From positions 1-48,828 of the forward strand of contig NZ_CDBZ01000155.1 in the NCBI RefSeq assembly GCF_000819985.1: DNA of 48,828 nucleotides, in the 5' to 3' direction. A program made the position numbers and the translations under genes. The notes beneath the pieces were generated by a model that had not been told where the DNA came from, made no database searches, and saw only the letters and a list, made by a program, of their open reading frames with translations. Of this stretch, positions 8,122 through 17,027 are shown in pieces; the first letter of the stretch is position 1; each line of letters starts with the position of its first letter. The DNA comes from Aeromonas media. Lineage in GTDB: Bacteria > Pseudomonadota > Gammaproteobacteria > Enterobacterales > Aeromonadaceae.

Positions 8122-8739
8122 GTAATCCTGATAGTGGCCTAGCCCCTTGTGCTTGGCCTGTGGCAGGCTCTTGCGGATGCCGAGCAGGTAGCCATAGAGG
8201 TTACAAAACGTCCCCCCCTGGGTGAAGATGCCGGTGGCGCGGGCCGGGTCGTAACCCGCCAGCAGCGCTATCTGGCGCACCACCTTCTTCTCCAGCTCCT
8301 CGGCCACCCCGGCATACTCGGAGTAGACCAGGTTGGGGTTGGCGAGGATCCCCATCTGGGCGCCGTAGATGGCGGGATCCGCCGACATGGTGATGACGTT
8401 CTCGACGCTGGAGGGGTTCTCCCAGTCCTTTGACAAGGCGCCGGCAAACAGCAGCTCGGCCATGGGCTCGCCCGGGGTGCGCATGGTGGCTGGCACCGGC
8501 ATGGTCTCGCAGAGATCCGCCAGACGGGCGCGGCCATCGGGCCAGGCGTTGAGGCGCGCAGCCGGGGCCAGTCCACGGGCGCGAAACTCGTTGAGGGTGG
8601 CAAAACCGGGCTCGCGAAAGACCGGCCAGAGATCGGGGTTGCGCGAGAAGAAGTGGGCTTTGACGGTGGCAAAACGGCGAGCGAATTCGGGGGAGACGGC
8701 GTTGACGCCCTCATCTTTCAGATAGACCAAGTGATTCAT
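8122..8739 (-). pseudogene. PLP-dependent decarboxylase, N-terminal part (split by IS element)
   Basis: The first 206 residues of the split decarboxylase, from ATG at 8739 to ...GHYQDY at the insertion point. It contains GIFTQGGTFCNLYG, matching the group II cofactor-phosphate region, and the conserved dimer-interface stretch around NPSSVENV. Past the junction the frame runs four codons into the element and stops at 8107. No clear Shine-Dalgarno site precedes the ATG, so the start is the least certain point. This part alone lacks the catalytic lysine and should be inactive. Confidence 0.88.
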
Positions 8740-8840
8740 TTTTATACCATTGATACTGCTGAGGTGCGGTTTTTATACTCCAGTGACACCTCTATCAACA
8801 GAGACAATAACTAATGGTCTGCCCTACTTTTTGTCATGTT

Positions 8841-8858
8841 GGCGCCCTGAGGGGCGCC
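8841..8858. terminator. GC-rich hairpin downstream of lplA
   Basis: A 7-bp stem GGCGCCC/GGGCGCC with a TGAG loop between lplA and the decarboxylase gene. There is no good T-run on the minus-strand side, so terminator function is uncertain. Nothing else is recognisable in 8740-8915. Confidence 0.35.
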
Positions 8859-8915
8859 GCGCCCCCTCTTCCCTCTTTTCCCCTGTTCATCTTGTGATCC
8901 TGGTCATGGGCAAGG

Positions 8916-9929
8916 TCAGCGCAGGGCGGTCAGCAGCCATGCCGAAAACCCTTCCAGCTCGGGGTTGGCCGAAAACGTCGCCCGCCACTGACGCAGCAAC
9001 TCGTCGATGGCCTCGGGACGATAGGCCACCCCGGGCAGGCGTGCGGCCAGGTCATCCAGGGGCGCAGGGTCCAGGGTGTCGCTGAAAATCTGTGCCCGTC
9101 CTATCACCCCCTTCTCCACGTCGAAATGAAGCTCGACCCCGCCCCAGGGGAAGCGCTCCTCCAGCAGGTGGCTGAAGGCGGGAGCATGGCCGAAGTTCCA
9201 CTCCCAGCTGCGTTGGCGGGCAAAGGTCTCGGCAAAGCCGGGCAGGTCGGGCATCCGCTCGGGGGAGATGTGCTCGGGCGGCACCACCTCACCGTAATGG
9301 GCAAAGAAGGCGTCGCACAGGGCCTGCACCACCTGCTCATGACCCAGGCCAGGCAACAGCTCGCCAAGGTTCGCCACCCGGCTTCTCACCGAGCTGATAC
9401 CCTTGGCCGCCAGCTTCTTGGGGTCGGGATTGAGGTAGTGGGCGAGGCGGCCGAGATCGGCGTCCAGCAGCAGGGTACCGTGGTGAAAGCCGCGATCATG
9501 GGTCTCCCGGTAGGCCGAACCCGACACCTTGCGATCCCCGTCCGGGGTCGCCACCAGCAGGTCGTTGCGCCCGGAGGCAAAAGCACTCACGCCGAGTCTG
9601 GCGAGGGCATCAATGACGATGGCGGTGGAGACGCTCTTGTCATAGCCGGGCTTGCCCGCCATGAAGGTGAAACAGCTGTTGCCAAGGTCGTGGAACACGG
9701 CGCCGCCCCCGCTGCTGCGCCGGGCCAGGGTCACCCCGTCCTCTTCCATGCGGCGGGTGTTGCACTCCTTCCAGGGGTTCTGGGCCCGGCCTATCACCAC
9801 CGTATTGTCGTTGCGCCACAGGAACAGCACCCGCTGGGCCGGGTCCATCTGGCGAAAGATGCACTCCTCCACCGCGAGGTTGAACAGGGGATCGTGGGAG
9901 TCGGAGAGCAGCAGGCGCAAGGAAGACAT
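8916..9929 (-). CDS. lplA: Lipoate-protein ligase A
   Basis: Activates lipoate with ATP and attaches it to a lysine of E2 subunits and the glycine-cleavage H protein, in the cytoplasm. The 337 residues match the E. coli enzyme in length. Visible motifs are [15 protein letters not shown], the lipoate/AMP-binding loop, and [11 protein letters not shown] with the catalytic lysine, followed by the small C-terminal domain. The ATG at 9929 is used ([14 protein letters not shown]) with AAGG a few bases upstream; the frame stays open to 10097, but that extension does not resemble the family. It stands alone, transcribed away from the GGDEF-hemerythrin gene. Confidence 0.94.
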   Translation of the reverse strand: MSSLRLLLSDSHDPLFNLAVEECIFRQMDPAQRVLFLWRNDNTVVIGRAQNPWKECNTRRMEEDGVTLARRSSGGGAVFHDLGNSCFTFMAGKPGYDKSVSTAIVIDALARLGVSAFASGRNDLLVATPDGDRKVSGSAYRETHDRGFHHGTLLLDADLGRLAHYLNPDPKKLAAKGISSVRSRVANLGELLPGLGHEQVVQALCDAFFAHYGEVVPPEHISPERMPDLPGFAETFARQRSWEWNFGHAPAFSHLLEERFPWGGVELHFDVEKGVIGRAQIFSDTLDPAPLDDLAARLPGVAYRPEAIDELLRQWRATFSANPELEGFSAWLLTALR

Positions 9930-10339
9930 GACAGGACCTTCTCGGAAAACAGGAAACGGATGACTACCATACCACCCTGAACGAAGGAAGGCGTCCCCCG
10001 ACCGCCACAGGTCGACACCCGACACGGACAAGAGCATCAACTTCTGATACGACAGGAGAAGATAAGAGGGAATTGCAGAAAACACGCAGTTTGTCATTAA
10101 CAGGCGAGAAGAGAGGCGGCAGCCATCCCTCCTGGAATGACACCTAATGCCCTTGTCACCGGCCGGTGACGGGTTGACAAGGTTTCAAAATGAGCCGTGA
10201 CGCCCATTGACGTGATGAATGACACAAAAATGACTTTTAATGCCTCCCGCGCCCCATCTTATTGGGGCTTGCTCCCCTTGCGAATAACAGGAAATTGTTT
10301 GACTCTAGCCAGAAGAGCACCTCCCGAGAGAACAGCGGT
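9930..10339. other. Divergent intergenic region between lplA and the GGDEF-hemerythrin gene
   Basis: About 410 bases hold the promoters of both flanking genes. A perfect palindrome lies at 10155-10170, with a TTGACA at 10174-10179 just beside it but no good -10 partner on the plus strand. No gene is supported here; the open lplA-frame extension is not convincing. Confidence 0.6.
10155..10170. promoter_or_regulatory. Perfect 16-bp palindrome, probable operator
   Basis: GTCACCGGCCGGTGAC is perfectly self-complementary and lies four bases from a TTGACA hexamer in the divergent promoter region. It has the form of a dimeric repressor site. I do not recognise the cognate regulator. Confidence 0.45.
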
Positions 10340-12784
10340 ATGACGGAGTCCGATGCATCTCGCCAGCCTGTACGCTGGCTTCTGCCCTTCTGGGTGATGA
10401 TTGCCACCCTGACCACGGCTCACCTCAGGGCGGATGAGCGCGTCATCCTGCAACTTCCCTGGCAGCACCAGTTCCAGTTTGCCGGTTACTACGCCGCCAT
10501 CGCCAAGGGGTTCTACCGGGAGGCCGGCCTGCAGGTCACCCTGCGGGAGGCGGGGCCGGGCACCGACGTCATCAATGAAGTCACCACGGGTCGCGCCCAG
10601 TTCGGCATCCGCGGCAGCGATCTGCTGCTGGCCCGGGCAGCAGGCCGCCCTGTGGTGGTGCTCGCCGCCATGTTGCAGCACTCCCCCCTGATGCTCATCA
10701 CCCTGGAGCGGCCGGATATCCAGACCCCGGGCGATCTGGCCAACAAGCGGCTGATGCTCGAACCCGGCTCCAACGAGCTGCTCACCTACCTGCATCGCTA
10801 CACCCGCAGCCGGCAGTGGGAGACCCTGCCCTACGAACGGGGGGTCCAGGCACTGCTGAGGGGCCAGGCGGACGTCATCAGCGCCTACAGCACAACCGAG
10901 CCCTTCACCCTGCAGCAACAGGGCATTCCCTTCCGGGTGTTCACCCCCCGCGACATCGGTTACGACTTTTACGGAGACAACCTCTTCACCTCGGAGAGTG
11001 AGGTCATCAACCAGCAGGAGCGGGTCCAGCGCTTCTTGCAGGCCAGCCTCAAGGGGTGGCGCTATGCCATGGATCATCCCGAGGAGATGATCAACCTGAT
11101 CCTGGAGCACTACCCCAGCGGGGCCGGGCGCGAGGCGCTCGCCTTCGAGGCCCGTGAAACCCGGGCCCTGATGCAGCCCGACATCATCGAGCCCGGTTAC
11201 ATGCAGCAGGATCGCTGGCAGCAGATCGCCCGCACCTACCAGGAGGCCGGGATGATCAAGGCGGTGCCCAACCTCACCCCCTTTCTCTACAACAGTACCC
11301 AGGCGAGCCTTCGTCAGCAGCGCCAACTGCTCGACAGGAGCGTGGCCATCGCCATGCTGATCTCTTTCTCCCTGCTGGCCCTGCTCGGCGTCTTCCTGCA
11401 CCTCTATCTGCGTCTGCGGGAAGAGGCCAGTGACCGACAGCGGCTCACCCGGGAACTGGCCCAGCGCGAGCAGCACTACCGCTTCGTGGCGGAGAACAGC
11501 GGCGACGTGATCTGGACCATGGACACCGACAGCCTGCGTTTTCGTTACATCAGCCCCGCCATCGCGTCCCTGAGCGGCTATGAGCCCGCAGAACTCTTTG
11601 CCCTCTCCCTGCGCCAGCTGCTCCCCGATGAGTCCTGGAAACAGCTTCGCGACGGCATCACCGCCTCCCTCGAGGCCTGGCAACGGGGGGATCATGGGCA
11701 GACCCGGTGCGTCATCCACTCCCAGCTGCGCCACAAGCAGGGTCATCTGGTGACCATCGAGACGGTCACCACCTTGCACGGCAGCACCAGCACAAGACCG
11801 GACGCCATTTTGGGGGTGACCCGGGATGTCACCGAACGTTCGGCCCGGGAGGAGATGATGCGCCGCCTCGCCTTCTATGACCCCCTCACCGGCCTGGCCA
11901 ACCGCCGCCTGCTGCAACAGCGGCTCAAGGAGACCCTGGAGCAGGCTCCCCAGCAGCCCCTGGCCCTGGTCTTCATCGATCTCGACCACTTCAAACCCAT
12001 CAATGACACCTTCGGCCACGAAACCGGCGACCTGCTGCTCAAGTTGGTGGCCGAGCGCATGGGGGAGTGCGTCAGAGAAGAAGACCTGGTGGCACGCCTT
12101 GGGGGGGACGAATTCGTGATCATGCTGCCCGATACGGATGCCTCGGCCCTCGCGGTCGCCGACAAGCTGCACCACTGCCTGCATCACCCCTTCCAGCTTG
12201 AGCAGCAGGCGCTGCGCATCTCCGGCAGCATAGGGGTCGCCCTCTATCCGGATCACGGCACCGACCCCAAGACCCTGATGCACCACGCCGATCAGGCCAT
12301 GTATCAAGCCAAGCACCATGGCCGGGGCAGGGTCTGCCTGTTTTCCACCGGGCAGGATCCCCTCCCCGGCACCCTGCAATGGCAGCCCGCCCACGCATGC
12401 GGCCACCCCCGCATCGATGCGGACCACCGCCAGCTCTACCTGCTGGCCAACCGCTTGCTCGAGCACATGCAGGATCCCGGCATCCATCCCGATGCCTTGC
12501 TGGCAGACATGGCGCAGATATTCGAGATGGCGCGCCAGCACTTCCTCCTCGAAGAGCAGGTCCTCGCGCAATATGGCTATGAGGAGCTGGCGGCCCATCG
12601 CCAGGAGCACCAGCATCTGCTGAAAAAAGCCGGTCAGCTGATGGCGGCCGCACAGGCGGGCACCCTTGGCAACGACGCCCTGCTCAACTTCATCATCCAG
12701 GAGCTGGTCGTGGGTCACATGAGCCAGGCGGATCGCCGTTATTTCCCCCTGATGAAAACCTGCGATGCCCGCGAGGCGGTGTGA
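10340..12784 (+). CDS. Membrane diguanylate cyclase: periplasmic SBP (NMT1/THI5-like), PAS, GGDEF, hemerythrin
   Basis: Predicted sensor that makes cyclic di-GMP. The ATG at 10340 gives 814 residues. An N-terminal hydrophobic segment (about 11-28) leads to a substrate-binding domain of the NMT1/THI5 type (about 33-300; QFAGYYAAIAKGFYREAGL is characteristic). A membrane helix follows at about 334-357, then PAS (375-495) and GGDEF (510-675). The active site GGDEF is at 588-592 and an RxxD inhibitory site stands five residues before it. The C-terminus is hemerythrin-like: H689, DADH with H696, a downstream HFLLEE, EHQH and a final HxxxxD, a full set of di-iron ligand positions. Periplasmic ligand and oxygen/redox inputs on one cyclase are inferred. 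Confidence 0.9.
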   Translation: MTESDASRQPVRWLLPFWVMIATLTTAHLRADERVILQLPWQHQFQFAGYYAAIAKGFYREAGLQVTLREAGPGTDVINEVTTGRAQFGIRGSDLLLARAAGRPVVVLAAMLQHSPLMLITLERPDIQTPGDLANKRLMLEPGSNELLTYLHRYTRSRQWETLPYERGVQALLRGQADVISAYSTTEPFTLQQQGIPFRVFTPRDIGYDFYGDNLFTSESEVINQQERVQRFLQASLKGWRYAMDHPEEMINLILEHYPSGAGREALAFEARETRALMQPDIIEPGYMQQDRWQQIARTYQEAGMIKAVPNLTPFLYNSTQASLRQQRQLLDRSVAIAMLISFSLLALLGVFLHLYLRLREEASDRQRLTRELAQREQHYRFVAENSGDVIWTMDTDSLRFRYISPAIASLSGYEPAELFALSLRQLLPDESWKQLRDGITASLEAWQRGDHGQTRCVIHSQLRHKQGHLVTIETVTTLHGSTSTRPDAILGVTRDVTERSAREEMMRRLAFYDPLTGLANRRLLQQRLKETLEQAPQQPLALVFIDLDHFKPINDTFGHETGDLLLKLVAERMGECVREEDLVARLGGDEFVIMLPDTDASALAVADKLHHCLHHPFQLEQQALRISGSIGVALYPDHGTDPKTLMHHADQAMYQAKHHGRGRVCLFSTGQDPLPGTLQWQPAHACGHPRIDADHRQLYLLANRLLEHMQDPGIHPDALLADMAQIFEMARQHFLLEEQVLAQYGYEELAAHRQEHQHLLKKAGQLMAAAQAGTLGNDALLNFIIQELVVGHMSQADRRYFPLMKTCDAREAV

Positions 12785-12793
12785 TGCCAGAAA

Positions 12794-12815
12794 ACAGGGG
12801 GCATTGGCCCCCTGT
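12794..12815. terminator. Bidirectional terminator between the GGDEF gene and the RND pump gene
   Basis: A perfect 9-bp stem ACAGGGGGC/GCCCCCTGT with ATTG loop. Minus-strand transcripts run into TTTTC and plus-strand transcripts into GTTTA, between convergent genes. Confidence 0.75.
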
Positions 12816-12817
12816 GT

Positions 12818-15800
12818 TTACCTCTGACTTCGGCGCACAAGCAGGCTGTAGTAGAGCAGCGGGATCACCACCAGGGTGAGCAGGGTGGAAACCAGGATCC
12901 CGAAGATCAGGCTGATGGCGAGGCCATTGAAGATGGGGTCATCCAGGATGAAAAGCGCCCCTATCATGGCCGCCAGCGCCGTCAGCATGATGGGTTTGGC
13001 TCGCACCTGCGCCGCCTCGATCACCGCCTGCTCGAACGCCATGCCACTCGCACGCTGCTGCTCGATGAAATCCACCAGCAGGATGCTGTTGCGCACGATG
13101 ATCCCGGCCAGCGCAATCATCCCTATCATCGAGGTGGCGGTGAACTGGGCCCCCAGCAGGGCGTGACCCGGCATCACCCCGATGAGGGTGAGCGGAATGG
13201 GGGCCATGATGATGAGCGGCACCAGATAGGAGCGGAACTGGGCCACCACCAGCAGGTAGATGAGGATCATCCCCACCCCATAGGCCAGCCCCATGTCGCG
13301 GAAGGTCTCGTAGGTTATCTTCCACTCCCCGTCCCACAAGAGCGCCACCTCCCCCAGCTTATCGGGCTGATGCACGTAATACTGTGGCAGCGAGATGTCG
13401 GCACCGGCGGCAAACATGCCGTAGAGCGGGCTGTCGGTATGGCCGCCCATGTCAGCCACCACCATCACCATGGGCTGCATATTCTTGTGCATGAGGTAGC
13501 TGGGGGCGACCTCGTCACGACGGCTCACCAGCTCGGAGACCCGCACCAGCTGGCCGCTCAGGCTGCGCACCTTGAGCGCCAGCACACCCGCCAGATCCCG
13601 TTTGTCACCGGGGGCCAGCTCGATGCGGATCGGCACCGGATACTTGGCGCCATGCCCCTGCAGCCAGCTGGCATCCTGATAACCCACCCCGCCATTGAGG
13701 GTGTTCACCAGATCGCCGAGATCGACCCCGAGCAGGGCCGCCTTGCTGCGATCCACCACCAGCCGCCACTTGGGCTGCGGGTCGGTCAGATAGATATCCA
13801 CGTCCACCAGATCCGCCGTGGCCACAAAGCGGGCCTGAACGGCGCGAGCGGCTGCCTCACGGGCGGCCTGCGTCGGGCCATACACTTCCGCGACGATGGG
13901 TGACCAGACAGGCGGTCCCGGGGGCACCTCCACCACCTTGAGATTGCCCCCTGCCGCACTGGCGATGGCCTGCAAGGGCGCACGCACCGACCGGGCAATC
14001 TCGTGACTGCTGCGATCCCGTTCATGCTTGTCCACCAGATTGACCTGGATGTCCCCCACGTTGGCGCCGCTGCGGATGAAGTAGTGGCGCACCAACCCGT
14101 TGAAGTTGATGGGGGCGGCGGTGCCGGCGTAGATCTGGTAATCCTTCACCTCGGGCACCCTGGCAAGCTCCCGACCCACCGCCAGCAGGGTGCGCTCGGT
14201 CTGCTCCAGGGTCGCCCCCTCCGGCATGTCGAGCACCAGCTGGAATTCCGACTTGTTGTCAAAGGGGAGCATCTTGAGCACCACCCACTGCACCACGGGC
14301 ATGACGGCCGCCCCCGCCACCAGCAGCAGAATGACCAGCCAGAGCTTATGTCTCGCTCTTTTGGCACCCGCCCCCATCAGGAAAGGGGTCATCAGACGGT
14401 GAAAGAGCCCGACTTTGGCCTCCCCGTGGGCGACATGCCCCTCGCGCTTGAGCAGGTGATTGGCCAGCCAGGGGGAGAAGATGAAGGCCACCAGCAGGGA
14501 GATGAGCATCCCCATGCTGGCATTGATGGGGATGGGGCTCATGTAGGGGCCCATCAGGCCACTGACGAAGGCCATGGGCAGCAGGGCCGCGATGACGGTC
14601 AGGGTCGCCAGTATGGTCGGCCCCCCCACCTCGTCCACCGCGCCCGGAATGAGATCCTTGAGGGACCCCTTGCCCAGGCCGCGATGGCGGTGGATGTTCT
14701 CCACCACGACGATGGCGTCATCCACCAGGATGCCGATGGAGAAGATAAGCGCAAAGAGGGACACCCGGTTGAGGGTAAAGCCCCATGCCCAGGAGGCGAA
14801 CAGGGTCAGTGCGAGGGTGATGACGATGGCGACCCCCACCACCAGCGCCTCGCGCCACCCCATGCTCACCAGCACCAGCAATACCACCGCCGTGGTGGCA
14901 AAGATGAGCTTGCCGATGAGGGTGTTGGATTTGGTCTCGGCGGTGACGCCGTAGTCACGGGTCACCGTCACCTCGACGCCAGCCGGGATGAGCCGGTTCC
15001 TGAGGCTCTCGACCCGTGCCTCCACCCGCTTGGCCACCTCCACCGCGTTCTGCCCCGGCTGCTTGCCGATGGCCAGGGTCACCGCCGGGTAGCTGGCTTG
15101 CCCCTGCCCCATCCAGCTTCGCTGGACCGGGGTCTCTTCCCCAAGCCCCACCCGGGCCACCTCACCGAGATAGACGGGCTTGCCGTCGTGCAACCCCACC
15201 ACCAGCTCGCGGGCCTCCTGCTCGCTTTGCAGGAACTGCCCCACCTGCACCTTGATTTCCCGGTTATCCTGCACCACGGCCTGCTCGCTGCCCACCCGGT
15301 TGGCGGCCGCAAGTCGCTGGCTCAGCTCGCCCCAGCTGATGCCATGGGCGCTGAGGGCCACCGGGTCCGGTATCACCCGCAGCACGGTGCGCTGGCCCCC
15401 CAGGCTGTAGATGTCCCGGGTACCGGGAATGCGCTTGAGTTCGGTCTCCAGCTCATGGGCGACCCGGGTCAGATCGGGGGCCCCCAATTGCTTGCTCCAG
15501 AGGGTCAGACTGACGATGGGAACATCATCGATCCCCCGGGGTTTTACCAGTGGCTGACCCACCCCCAGCCCCTGGGGCAGCCAGTCTCGATGGGAGTCGA
15601 GCTGGTTGTTGAGATCCACGATGGCCTGCTCCCGGCTCACGCCCACCTTGAACACCACCACCAGCAGGGCACCATCGGGTTGGGAGAAGGAGTAGAGGGT
15701 ATCTATCCCCTTTATCTGGGAGACCACCTGCTCGGCAGGGGTGGTGACGAGGGATTCCACCTCTGCCGGGCTGGCCCCCGGGAAGGGAATGTAGACGTCG

Positions 15801-15976
15801 GCGAAGGTGACATCGATCTGGGGCTCCTCCTCCTTGGGGGTCACCAGCACGGCAAAGAGGCCGAGCAAGAGCCCCACCAGCGCCAGCAGCGGGGTGATGG
15901 CCGAGCCCTGAAACAGGGCCGCCAGCCGACCCGCCGGCCCCAGGTGGCCATGGTTGCCGTTCAGCTCGCTACTCAT
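12818..15976 (-). CDS. RND efflux transporter permease
   Basis: Proton-driven inner-membrane exporter of 1,052 residues. The ATG at 15976 overlaps the end of the membrane-fusion-protein gene by 8 bases, so the two are coupled; the frame extends further upstream but inside that gene. TM4 reads ILVDDAIVVVENIHRH with the paired Asp of proton-relay sites in AcrB-type pumps. PGASPAEVESLVTTPAEQ at the start of the porter domain is typical of the broad AcrB/TriC-like branch rather than the CusA branch. It is the last gene of an operon led by a two-cysteine ArsR regulator, which suggests a sulfur-related or electrophile substrate. No outer-membrane factor is encoded with it. Confidence 0.93.
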   Translation of the reverse strand: MSSELNGNHGHLGPAGRLAALFQGSAITPLLALVGLLLGLFAVLVTPKEEEPQIDVTFADVYIPFPGASPAEVESLVTTPAEQVVSQIKGIDTLYSFSQPDGALLVVVFKVGVSREQAIVDLNNQLDSHRDWLPQGLGVGQPLVKPRGIDDVPIVSLTLWSKQLGAPDLTRVAHELETELKRIPGTRDIYSLGGQRTVLRVIPDPVALSAHGISWGELSQRLAAANRVGSEQAVVQDNREIKVQVGQFLQSEQEARELVVGLHDGKPVYLGEVARVGLGEETPVQRSWMGQGQASYPAVTLAIGKQPGQNAVEVAKRVEARVESLRNRLIPAGVEVTVTRDYGVTAETKSNTLIGKLIFATTAVVLLVLVSMGWREALVVGVAIVITLALTLFASWAWGFTLNRVSLFALIFSIGILVDDAIVVVENIHRHRGLGKGSLKDLIPGAVDEVGGPTILATLTVIAALLPMAFVSGLMGPYMSPIPINASMGMLISLLVAFIFSPWLANHLLKREGHVAHGEAKVGLFHRLMTPFLMGAGAKRARHKLWLVILLLVAGAAVMPVVQWVVLKMLPFDNKSEFQLVLDMPEGATLEQTERTLLAVGRELARVPEVKDYQIYAGTAAPINFNGLVRHYFIRSGANVGDIQVNLVDKHERDRSSHEIARSVRAPLQAIASAAGGNLKVVEVPPGPPVWSPIVAEVYGPTQAAREAAARAVQARFVATADLVDVDIYLTDPQPKWRLVVDRSKAALLGVDLGDLVNTLNGGVGYQDASWLQGHGAKYPVPIRIELAPGDKRDLAGVLALKVRSLSGQLVRVSELVSRRDEVAPSYLMHKNMQPMVMVVADMGGHTDSPLYGMFAAGADISLPQYYVHQPDKLGEVALLWDGEWKITYETFRDMGLAYGVGMILIYLLVVAQFRSYLVPLIIMAPIPLTLIGVMPGHALLGAQFTATSMIGMIALAGIIVRNSILLVDFIEQQRASGMAFEQAVIEAAQVRAKPIMLTALAAMIGALFILDDPIFNGLAISLIFGILVSTLLTLVVIPLLYYSLLVRRSQR

Positions 15977-16988
15977 GGGACACCTCCTGTTGACGGGTCC
16001 AGGCATCGGGGGCCAGGGTGTCACCGCCCTTGAGACCCGCCAGGACCTCGCACAGCCCAGCCTCGCAGTGGCCGACCCGCACCGGGGTCAGGGCCCAGCC
16101 CTCCCCCTCTTTGAGGTAGACGCCGTTGAACTCCCCCTGCCGCAGCAGGGAGGGCTCCGGCACTTGCAACACCTGACGCTCACCCTGTTTGAGCTGCACC
16201 TTGAGCCACATACCGGGCAGCCCCCCTGTCGTGTTCGGCGGCAGATCGAGGCGCAACCGGAAACTGTGGCTCTGGCTGTCGGCGTAGTTGAAGCGGGTCA
16301 GCTTGACGGGAGCCACGGCCTTGCCACCGGGCAGCAGCACCTGCACATCCGACGGCTGGCCGGCGAGAGCCAGTGCGGACTGGGGCAGCTCCAGCTCCAC
16401 CCTCAGCTCGCCAAGGGAGAAACCGGATAGCAGCGGCGTACCGGGGGCCACCGTCTCCCCCAGCTCCACCAGCCGCTTGGTCACCACCCCGGCGTAGGGG
16501 GCGAGGATACGGGTATAGCCGTAGGCTTCCCGGGCCTGGATGAGGGCGGCCTCGGCGGCATTGACCTCGGCGCGGGCGGCCCGATCCGTTGCCTGGGCGT
16601 TGTCGAGCTGGGCCCGGGTGATCACCCCCTTGGCGATGAGGGCCTGATAACGGGTGAGCTGGCGCTCGGCCTCCACCTGCTGGGCCTGGGCCCTGGCCAC
16701 CCGCGCCTCGGCGCCGGTCACGGCGGCAGACTGCTCCTTGCCGCTTATCTCGAGCAGGGGCTGCCCGGCCTGTACCTCGTCGTTCACATCCACCAGCATG
16801 CGGGAGACGCGGCCACTGGTCTGGGCCGCGACCGTCCCCTGATGAATGGCGCTCACGGTACCGCTCAAAGTGAGCCAGTCGGTGACGCGCTGCGGGGTCA
16901 GCGTCAGCGCCCCCTTGGCCTCCTCGGGCACCACCAGGGGGGATGTCATGACCAGCAGGGTGGTCACCAGCAACCGGATTGTGTTCAT
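15969..16988 (-). CDS. RND efflux membrane fusion protein
   Basis: Periplasmic adaptor for the RND pump encoded next to it. ATG at 16988 is chosen because AAGGAG lies 7 bases upstream; the adjacent ATG at 16991 is possible. The 339 residues have a signal peptide (about 1-27), a lipoyl-like half motif (GTVAAQTSGRVSRMLVDVND), an alpha-hairpin rich in Ala/Gln/Glu (about 85-150), then a second lipoyl half (ILAPYAGVVTKRLVELGE) and beta-barrel region. A Cys pair (GHCEAGLCE) near the C-terminus is unusual for the family and could be redox active; that is a guess. The end overlaps the RND gene. Confidence 0.92.
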   Translation of the reverse strand: MNTIRLLVTTLLVMTSPLVVPEEAKGALTLTPQRVTDWLTLSGTVSAIHQGTVAAQTSGRVSRMLVDVNDEVQAGQPLLEISGKEQSAAVTGAEARVARAQAQQVEAERQLTRYQALIAKGVITRAQLDNAQATDRAARAEVNAAEAALIQAREAYGYTRILAPYAGVVTKRLVELGETVAPGTPLLSGFSLGELRVELELPQSALALAGQPSDVQVLLPGGKAVAPVKLTRFNYADSQSHSFRLRLDLPPNTTGGLPGMWLKVQLKQGERQVLQVPEPSLLRQGEFNGVYLKEGEGWALTPVRVGHCEAGLCEVLAGLKGGDTLAPDAWTRQQEVSHE

Positions 16989-17027
16989 CATGATTCTCCT
17001 TCCCTGGCTCATTGGCACCTTGAAAAC

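Noticed and set aside
6361..8126. Target-site duplication around the insertion element
   Set aside because: There is none; the flanks join without duplication, which agrees with IS200/IS605 single-strand transposition.
10174..10202. Sigma-70 promoter from the TTGACA at 10174
   Set aside because: At 16-18 bases downstream there is no acceptable -10 hexamer, so only the palindrome was kept.
10259..12718. 819-codon minus-strand open frame opposite the GGDEF-hemerythrin gene
   Set aside because: Composition is typical of an antisense shadow; the plus-strand frame has recognisable domains throughout.
14003..16033. 676-codon plus-strand open frame opposite the RND permease and its adaptor
   Set aside because: It is antisense to two clear genes, is rich in His/Gly/Gln/Pro as expected from reversed GC-rich codons, and matches no family.
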